NCBI GenBank assembly: GCA_965217565.1
Contig: CBDCIS010000012.1
Span: 62,001 to 126,000, forward strand
Direction: 5' to 3'
DNA from: CBDCIS01 sp965217565
Lineage (GTDB): Bacteria; Chloroflexota; Dehalococcoidia; Lucifugimonadales; CATOSD01
DNA length: 64,000 nucleotides
The translations under genes were made by a program, and so were the position numbers. Positions within the stretch are counted from its first letter, which is position 1. The number at the start of each line of letters is the position of its first letter. Shown one piece after another: positions 58,576-64,000 of the stretch. Below the pieces are notes generated by a model. That model saw nothing but the letters and a program-made list of their open reading frames with translations, did not search any database and was not told the DNA's origin.

Positions 58576-58935
58576 ATGGACACTCTTTACTACGACGGCG
58601 ATTGCGGGCTGTGCGAGGCCATCCGAAGGTGGCTCTCGCGGCTGGACTTTGCGCGGCGCATTCGCTGGATCGCCTACCAGTCCCTTCAGGAGCCGCCGCC
58701 GGGCCTGGCTTGGGCCGACTTGGAGCGTGCGGCGTTCCTGCGGACCCCCGACGGCAGACTGTACGAGGGCTTCTACGCCTTCAGGATGCTGTCGATTCGG
58801 CTGCCCCTGCTGATGCCACTGGCTCCGCTAGCGTGGTTCCCGGGGATAGACAAACTCGGCATTCGTGTATATGGATGGGTGGCGGCCAATCGGCGGCGCA
58901 TCCCACTCGGCTGCCGCCGGACTCCCTCGTCCTAG
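58576..58935 (+). CDS. DUF393 (DCC) thiol-disulfide oxidoreductase-like protein
   Basis: A 119-residue protein with the DCC signature YYDGDCGLCEAIRRWL near its start, a thioredoxin-like fold with a CxxC-like pair. It continues with RRIRWIAYQSLQEPPPGL, FLRTPDGRLYEGFYAFRML and a membrane-like LLMPLAPLAWFPGIDKLG. ATG 58576 places the first strand at the N terminus. An earlier ATG at 58549 overlaps a TATAAT box. Members are thought to act as small redox proteins. Its stop overlaps that of the convergent TPR gene by 4 bp. Confidence 0.8.
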   Translation: MDTLYYDGDCGLCEAIRRWLSRLDFARRIRWIAYQSLQEPPPGLAWADLERAAFLRTPDGRLYEGFYAFRMLSIRLPLLMPLAPLAWFPGIDKLGIRVYGWVAANRRRIPLGCRRTPSS

Positions 58936-59447
58936 CCGCCGGCCATGAGCCGTTTTGCCTTCTCGTAGTCCCGCACCGCTTCGTCTCGCCTGCCGACCGC
59001 CCATAGCGCGAGGCCCCTGTCGTTGTAGGCGTACCAGTATTCGGAGTCGAGCGTTATGGCCTTCGTGTAGCTGGCGATGGCCTGCTCGTACTCTCCCTTG
59101 TCGGACAGGGCAATGCCCATGTTGTTGTGCGCGTCGCGATAGTCGGGATCGAGTTCCAAGGCCCGGGCGTAGTCCCTTATGGCGGCGTCCGCGTTGCCGC
59201 TGTTACGATGCGCGATACCCCGGTTGTTGAAAGCAACGGCGTTCGAGGGTTCGATCTCCAACACACGCGAGAAGTCCGAGATGGCGTACTCGTTGTCGCC
59301 GCGGTCCAGGTAGGCGTTGCCTCTCAGAAAGATTGAGTGCGCGTCGCCCGGGTTGGCGTGCGCCAGCCCCGTAAGGTGTTGGATAACCTGCGAGGAGTAA
59401 TCATCGTCGCTCATGTGGCTCAGGTTGGGGTCATTGCGCCAGTTCAA
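58932..59447 (-). CDS. Tetratricopeptide-repeat protein
   Basis: A 171-residue protein with four TPR units: SIFLRGNAYLDRGDNEYAIS, AFNNRGIAHRNSGNADAAIR, DAHNNMGIALSDKGEYEQAI and WYAYNDRGLALWAVGRRDEA. It shares layout and many residues with the TPR protein at 37624-38163. The start is ATG 59447. There are no signal or enzymatic domains. It is followed on the same strand by nothing related; galU lies 38 bp upstream. Confidence 0.85.
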   Translation of the reverse strand: MNWRNDPNLSHMSDDDYSSQVIQHLTGLAHANPGDAHSIFLRGNAYLDRGDNEYAISDFSRVLEIEPSNAVAFNNRGIAHRNSGNADAAIRDYARALELDPDYRDAHNNMGIALSDKGEYEQAIASYTKAITLDSEYWYAYNDRGLALWAVGRRDEAVRDYEKAKRLMAGG

Positions 59448-59484
59448 ATTCGCCTCTTAACGACGCGCGATAGCGTCTGCGGAC

Positions 59485-60345
59485 TCAGAGATTCTCCGAC
59501 AGCCATTCCCTGAAGTCGTCCGCGAGAGCCGGTCTCTGAAGCGCCGCATAGACCGAAGCCTTCAGCAGGCCGACGGGCGTTCCCACGTCGAAGTGTACGC
59601 CCGGGAACTCGTAGGCATACGCCTTCTGGCTCGGCAGCAACGCAGCGATGGCGTCGGTCAGTTGGATTTCGCCGACCGCGCCCGGCTTCACCCGCTCGAG
59701 CTCACCGAACACCTCCGGCGTCAGCACGTACCTGCCGATGATTGCGAGGTTCGATGGGGCGTCTTCCAGGCTGGGCTTTTCCACCATACCCTCAATCTCC
59801 GAAACCGACTCCGTAACCGGCCTGGGATCGACTATGCCCAAGCTAGGAACGGCCTCGTCCGGCACTCGCTTCACGGCAACCACAGGGCTGCCGTAGGCGG
59901 CATGGACGTCCATCATCTGTCCGATGGTGGGCGTCTCGCTCCAGATGACGTCGTCCGGCAGAAAGACGGCGAACGGCTCGTCTCCCACCGACGCCTTCGC
60001 CATGAGCACGGCGTGGCCCAGCCCAAGCTGCCTCTCCTGTGTTACCCAGCTTATCTTCGCCATCTCGGTAATCTCGGTCATCTGCCTGAGCAGCGCGTAG
60101 TTACCCCGTTGTTCGAGCGCGCTTTCCAGTTCGGGAACCCTCTCGAAGTAGCTGATGATGGCCTCCTGACCCGGGGAGACGACGAAGATGACGCGCTCGA
60201 TGCCGGCCCGCGCCGCTTCCCGCACCGCGTAGTGAACGGGAGGGCAGTCTAGCACGGGTATCATGACCTTGGGTATGGAGCGGGTGGCGGGCAGGAACCT
60301 GGTGCCAAATCCCGCCACCGGTATTACGGCTTTGCGTACGTTCAT
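59485..60345 (-). CDS. galU: UTP-glucose-1-phosphate uridylyltransferase
   Basis: Makes UDP-glucose for glycan and exopolysaccharide synthesis. The 286-residue protein has the nucleotide-binding opening VIPVAGFGTRFLPATRSIPK, then MIPVLDCPPVHYAVREA. LGLGHAVLMAKASVGDEPFA and VFLPDDVIW carry the metal-binding acid. VEKPSLEDAPSNLAIIGRYV, EIQLTDAIAALL and HFDVGTPVGLLKA complete the family blocks. ATG 60345 starts right before the first strand; the open frame to 60408 is not conserved. The gene is divergent from the pterin dehydratase gene, with the promoter region between them rich in A and T. Confidence 0.92.
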   Translation of the reverse strand: MNVRKAVIPVAGFGTRFLPATRSIPKVMIPVLDCPPVHYAVREAARAGIERVIFVVSPGQEAIISYFERVPELESALEQRGNYALLRQMTEITEMAKISWVTQERQLGLGHAVLMAKASVGDEPFAVFLPDDVIWSETPTIGQMMDVHAAYGSPVVAVKRVPDEAVPSLGIVDPRPVTESVSEIEGMVEKPSLEDAPSNLAIIGRYVLTPEVFGELERVKPGAVGEIQLTDAIAALLPSQKAYAYEFPGVHFDVGTPVGLLKASVYAALQRPALADDFREWLSENL

Positions 60346-60500
60346 CCAACGCTTCCGTTCGAATAGGCCGCGGCCAGTATCAACATTAGCCATTATAAGG
60401 GTTGCCACTTATGCCGTTAAGAATGATAATTCTAAACTGTGTTCATATCAATCGACCTATCTCTCAACTGCATGTATAGGAGATGGAAGGAGGACGCCCA

Positions 60501-60854
60501 ATGACCCTTGCTCAAGAGAAGTGTGTGGCTTGCCGCAGGGACTCGCCCAAAGTAACTGATGACGAGATGGCAGAACTTCAACCCAAGATACCACAGTGGA
60601 ATCTTACCGAATCAGACGGCATAAGGCGGCTGGAACGCGGCTACAAGTTCCGAAACTTTGCCGACGCGATGGCGTTCACCGCGAAGATTGGCGAGGCCGC
60701 GGAGGCCGAGGGCCATCATCCCAGGTTGACGGTAGAATGGGGGCGGGTAGGCGTCGAGTGGTGGAGCCACAAGATCAGAGGGCTGCATCGCAACGATTTC
60801 ATAATGTCTTCCAAGACCGACGAGATATACGGCAGTTTCTCGGACGCCACATAG
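60501..60854 (+). CDS. phhB: Pterin-4a-carbinolamine dehydratase
   Basis: Recycles the 4a-carbinolamine of tetrahydropterin after aromatic hydroxylation. The 117-residue protein contains RRLERGYKFRNFADAMAFTA and GEAAEAEGHHPRLTVEWGRV, the HHP and substrate-histidine block, followed by VEWWSHKIRGLHRNDFIM. The N terminus has an extra CVACRRD zinc-like pair, common in some lineages. ATG 60501 has GGAGGA 7 nt upstream and is preferred over 60483. No phenylalanine hydroxylase is in the window, so it may serve in other pterin chemistry such as molybdopterin-linked roles. Confidence 0.9.
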   Translation: MTLAQEKCVACRRDSPKVTDDEMAELQPKIPQWNLTESDGIRRLERGYKFRNFADAMAFTAKIGEAAEAEGHHPRLTVEWGRVGVEWWSHKIRGLHRNDFIMSSKTDEIYGSFSDAT

Positions 60855-61021
60855 CCAGCACATGGCCTGTAGTGGCCTACAATTTAGAGGCTGAGATCGA
60901 CACTTTCTCAGGGCCGCGGCCCGCGTTGTCAACCTGGCGATAGCCTGAAACGCGGGCGGCGACCGACGCTGTCCGAGGAAACCAATAGCCTAATTCGCGC
61001 CCATTCAGGAGGGGCCTTCTT

Positions 61022-62230
61022 TTGCACGACGCCATCGTAATTGGCGCCGGCCCTGCCGGCAACATCACCGCGCTCAGCCTGTCCAGAATGGGCTACAGGG
61101 TGGCCGTTTTGGACTGGCGGCGGAACATAGGCGACAAGCTCTGCACCGGCATTATCGGGCTTGAATGCGCGGAGCGGTTCCCTCCCGACAAGTCGCTAAT
61201 CTACAGCCAGGCCGGCGCCGCTACGGTAGTATCCCCAGCTGGCAAGAGGTATAGGATAGCAAGAGGAGAGCCGCAGGCTACCGTCATAGACCGCGTGGGC
61301 TACGTAGGCTCGGCCGCCGAGCGCGCCATGGAGGCGGGCGCGGACTACGATTTGGGCGAACGCGTCACAAACATCGACATCAATGAAAGCGGTGTTGCCA
61401 TCTCAACGGACGCTGAGAGTGGACGGAAACGATGGCTGGCGGATGTGGTGGTTATCGCCAGCGGGTTCGGCTCCCAACTCCTCGAAATGGTAGGGCTCAG
61501 GAATGGGCGACGATGCGAGTACATGGTCGGCTCCCAGGCGGAGGTCGAGGTAAACGACCTGGAAGACGTGGAGGTGTATCTGGGCGACAAGATAGCGCCA
61601 GGCTCTTTCGGATGGCTGGTTCCGAAGTCCGATTGCCGGGCCCTGGCTGGAATTGTTTCTCAGCAGAGGCTGAATGGACACATGGGCAACTTCCTCTCCG
61701 ACCTCAAGCAGAGCGGAAGGGTGCGTAAGGTCGTCGAGGATCCCAGGCAATGGGGTATTCCCTTGAAACCCCTGCCAAAGACTTACGGCGACAGGGTGCT
61801 GGTTGCCGGAGACGCGGCAGGCCAGGTGAAACCCACCACCGGCGGGGGTATCTACTACGCCCAGCTATCGGGGCAGTTGGCGGCGGAAACGGCCAACGAG
61901 GCCTTCACTGCAGGGGACTTCTCGGCTCGCCGGCTAAAACGCTACGAGCGAGAGTGGAAGGCGAAGATAGGCCGAGAACTGCGCATCGGATACTACACAC
62001 GAATGTTGTACTCGGCCCTCGGAGACCAGCAGGTAGAGTTGTTGCTCAGCGAGCTAGTTTCGGGCGGAGTGGGAGACGAGTTGCTCAACTCGCGCGAGTT
62101 CTCATTCGACTGGCACAGCGAGGTCATACTGAGAGCGGCCAAGCATCGCAGGCTAGGTCCTCTCATTCGCTCATTCAGCCCCGCCGTAGTTCCGTTTCTC
62201 GCCCGGCTGGCGAAGGGCAGGTTCGCGTAA
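61022..62230 (+). CDS. Geranylgeranyl-reductase-family FAD-dependent oxidoreductase
   Basis: A 402-residue flavoprotein. The dinucleotide loop is AIVIGAGPAGNITALSLSRM, then DKLCTGIIGLECAERF (the DKxCxG family block) and VVVIASGFGSQLLE. GDRVLVAGDAAGQVKPTTGG is the second FAD motif, followed by GGIYYAQLSGQLAAE. Family members reduce prenyl chains of chlorophyll, menaquinone or lipids. Here menaquinone side chains or another isoprenoid are likely substrates, because the window also holds a prenyltransferase and a squalene-synthase-like gene (inference). TTG 61022 is preceded by AGGAGGGG. Confidence 0.88.
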   Translation: MHDAIVIGAGPAGNITALSLSRMGYRVAVLDWRRNIGDKLCTGIIGLECAERFPPDKSLIYSQAGAATVVSPAGKRYRIARGEPQATVIDRVGYVGSAAERAMEAGADYDLGERVTNIDINESGVAISTDAESGRKRWLADVVVIASGFGSQLLEMVGLRNGRRCEYMVGSQAEVEVNDLEDVEVYLGDKIAPGSFGWLVPKSDCRALAGIVSQQRLNGHMGNFLSDLKQSGRVRKVVEDPRQWGIPLKPLPKTYGDRVLVAGDAAGQVKPTTGGGIYYAQLSGQLAAETANEAFTAGDFSARRLKRYEREWKAKIGRELRIGYYTRMLYSALGDQQVELLLSELVSGGVGDELLNSREFSFDWHSEVILRAAKHRRLGPLIRSFSPAVVPFLARLAKGRFA

Positions 62231-62373
62231 GAATCCCACCGGAGGTCGGTTTTTTGTGGCAAGGCGTAGAGGTGGGTTTGAACCCCACTGCAATCTGCCC
62301 GGCGAGCAGACCATTTCCATGCTAGGTCACCCGGCGCATTATGAGCGTTCGCGCGCACTCGCAGGGGCAATCA

Positions 62374-63826
62374 TCAACCGCGCGCCAGCGACTTGCGCAG
62401 TTCGCCGCGAAAGTCGGGATGGGCTATCGCTATGAGCGCCTCCGCGCGCTCCCAGTGATTCTTGCCCAGCAGGCAGGCCACTCCGTACTCGGTTACTATC
62501 GTGTCCGCAAAGAAACGGGGCACCGTAATCAGAGAGCCGGCTTCCATCATTGGCACGATGCGGGACACCGCGCCGTCCAGCGCCGTGGAGTACAGCAGAG
62601 TGATCGCCCTGCCGCCCCTGGAGTAGAGCGCGCCCAGGTGAGTGTCGGGTTGGCCGCCGATTCCGTTTATCATCCGAGGGCCAAATACGCTTTCAGAGTT
62701 TACCTGTCCGGTCAGGTCAACCGACAGGGCGTTGTTCATGCTTATCTGCCGGTCGTTCCTGGCGATAACAGCCGGGTTCAGCGCGTATTCAGGGCCGTAG
62801 AGTTCGAACATGGGATTGTCGTCGATGAAGGCCAACTCATGCTCGTCCGCGCCGCTCCAGGCGACCGCCACCGCCTTGTCCCGGTGAATGTTCTTACGGC
62901 TTCCGTTGATTACGCCGGCCTCCACCAGCCGCACTACGTGAGGGACGACCAACTCTGTATGCAGTCCCAGATCGAGCTTGTCGTCGAACACGCCCAGCCT
63001 TGGCAGGTAGGTGGAGGGTGTCCCCACGCCTATCTGTATGGTGGCGCCATCGGGTATTAGACGCTTCACGTGCTCACCGATGGTGCGCGCCTCCGGGGGA
63101 GGGTCGTCCAGCGCGAAACGCACCCTGAGAATGGATGGGGCGATCACGTCGAGGCGGTGCGCAAAAGGGGCCAGGCGGGCTGGACTGACCTGCCGTATGA
63201 TCTCCTCGAACGCGCTCCGCTTTTCTTCAGGGAACCCGGAGACGGCCTGCAAGAGGTCTTCCCTGGTTGCCGCCGCAGGGGTTTTCAACAAAGTGGTCGA
63301 AGGCTGATATGGGCAGAAAGCAGTCTCCATGGGGGCGAATGAGTGACGGATCGACTTCTGCTATCGCCTTCCTCGCCCGCATCGTGTAGGTGCGCTTGAA
63401 CCAGAGGTGCGGGCCGAATGAGACCAGACCGCGCCTATCCGGCGAGCCTATGGTCGTCATCACCACGTCAATGGGCTTCGATTCGGACGGCCGCTCGTCT
63501 GTCGCTTTGTGGCTCAGCGAGAATGGAAGGGGAAGGTAGGGCGCTTGACCGGCGTCGTGAAACGGCCTGGCGTTTGGGCCGATGAAGTTCTCGAACTCTA
63601 CCTGGAAGTCTCCCTCTTCGGAAGAGAGAAACCCGCTCAGGTCAACGTCGGGCGCCGATATGCTGAGGCTAACGTCACGGAGCTCTCGCCTCCGTTCGGA
63701 CAGGGCCTTGGCCAGTTGACGCGGCTGATTGGAGAGCGGGACGACAACCCTGTCCCCGCTCTCCACAATGCCGACCGCTTCCTCGGCTGAGACGACCTTG
63801 CGACGGTACTCTTCCTGCCAACCCAT
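62374..63826 (-). CDS. Acetyl-CoA hydrolase/4-hydroxybutyrate CoA-transferase family protein, frameshifted
   Basis: The N-terminal half (from ATG 63826) reads GWQEEYRRKVVSAEEAVGIV, DVVMTTIGSPDRRGLVSFGP, KAIAEVDPSLIRPHGDCFLP and ISAFDHFVENP. The C-terminal half, in another frame, reads AAATREDLLQAVSGFPEEKR, IQIGVGTPSTYLPRLG, LGLHTELVVPHVVRLVEAGV (catalytic E in HTE) and IARNDRQISMNNALSVDLTG. Removing one base from 63278-63281 joins them in a protein of about 483 residues. All family blocks are in order, so the enzyme is probably intact. It transfers CoA between acyl-CoA and acetate-like acids. The partial gene upstream may belong to the same pathway. Confidence 0.85.
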
Positions 63827-63853
63827 AGCGATCCTCCAGGATTTTCGGCGTCT

Positions 63854-64000
63854 CTACGCCCGCAGGCTCTGCTCGTCGGCGTAGCCTGCGTCCAGGGCCA
63901 GCAGCTCCTCGAGGCCGACCATGTTGAAGCAATCCTCCAGGCTGACCATGTTTTCCACCAGGTGCGCCGTGGTGCCCTTTTGCCTGAGTTCTCTCATGAC
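63854..64000 (-). CDS. C-terminal fragment of an unidentified gene
   Basis: The frame is open from the right edge to the TAG at 63854-63856, giving the last 48 residues: VMRELRQKGTTAHLVENMVS, LEDCFNMVGLEELLALDAGY and ADEQSLRA. The helical, acidic content does not identify a family. The CoA-transferase start lies 28 bp downstream on the same strand, so the two probably belong to one operon. Confidence 0.55.
   Translation of the reverse strand, partial: VMRELRQKGTTAHLVENMVSLEDCFNMVGLEELLALDAGYADEQSLRA

Overview
This is a GC-rich (roughly 60%) bacterial chromosome segment with compact housekeeping operons on both strands. The gene set is most consistent with a Chloroflexota lineage such as Dehalococcoidia/SAR202: a luciferase-like (probably F420-linked) oxidoreductase, a DUF1501/DUF1800 pair, a UbiA-type phosphoribosyl-decaprenol synthase, an ETF:menaquinone-type membrane oxidoreductase, a geranylgeranyl-reductase-family flavoprotein and a CoA transferase. 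The taxonomic call is inference from gene content. No plasmid, prophage or CRISPR array is visible.

Layout. 1-14.0 kb: start of a thiolase gene, pyruvate kinase, a cysteinyl-tRNA synthetase fused to a family-2 glycosyltransferase, a Na+/Ca2+-exchanger-type carrier, mnmA followed by an rnhB-yraN fusion, a DUF2207-like membrane protein, rsfS, the tsaE-tsaB-ndk operon and a calcineurin-like phosphoesterase. 14.0-23.3 kb: an unknown protein, an alpha/beta hydrolase, an IS5-family element, a zinc alcohol dehydrogenase, a Uma2-type protein coupled to an unknown protein, mobA coupled to fhs, and a two-gene PIN plus AAA (DUF3696) cassette. 23.4-31.2 kb: NHL, DUF1501 and DUF1800 proteins, a luciferase-like oxidoreductase with two small unknown genes, an enoyl-CoA hydratase and an M19 dipeptidase. 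31.3-36.3 kb: an IS5-family element inside a small inverted-repeat element, then a Fur/Zur regulator with a complete zinc or manganese ABC transporter. 36.3-49.2 kb: DUF2851, TPR, DinB, an M42-like peptidase, a squalene-synthase-like protein, a beta-lactamase-fold hydrolase, ilvE, PAP2, a class II aldolase, queG, an alpha/beta hydrolase and tRNA-Leu(UAG). 49.5-64 kb: an M16 peptidase cut by a third IS, UbiA, the membrane Fe-S oxidoreductase, a DUF4143 ATPase behind a perfect palindrome, a phosphotriesterase-like hydrolase, two VOC proteins, DUF393, TPR, galU, a pterin carbinolamine dehydratase, the geranylgeranyl-reductase-like protein and a CoA transferase.

Three layers of structure stand out beyond the genes. 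First, intergenic regions carry a family of elements whose ends read CAGGGCCTTTTCA and TGAAAAGGCCCTG. Longer versions contain repeated GACATT motifs and a conserved consensus-like promoter that would transcribe the element itself, so they may encode a small RNA. Second, several genes (rsfS, ubiA, the squalene synthase, the DUF4143 ATPase) have a -10 box only 6-7 nt before the ATG, which indicates leaderless mRNAs. Third, at least ten reading frames are broken by one surplus base, usually in a short G/C run. This looks more like systematic consensus error than real gene loss, whereas the three transposases each contain a -1 shift at a homopolymer that could be programmed.

The best candidates for undescribed biology are the PIN/AAA cassette, the CysRS-glycosyltransferase fusion, the promoter-bearing repeat family and the palindrome-controlled DUF4143 ATPase.
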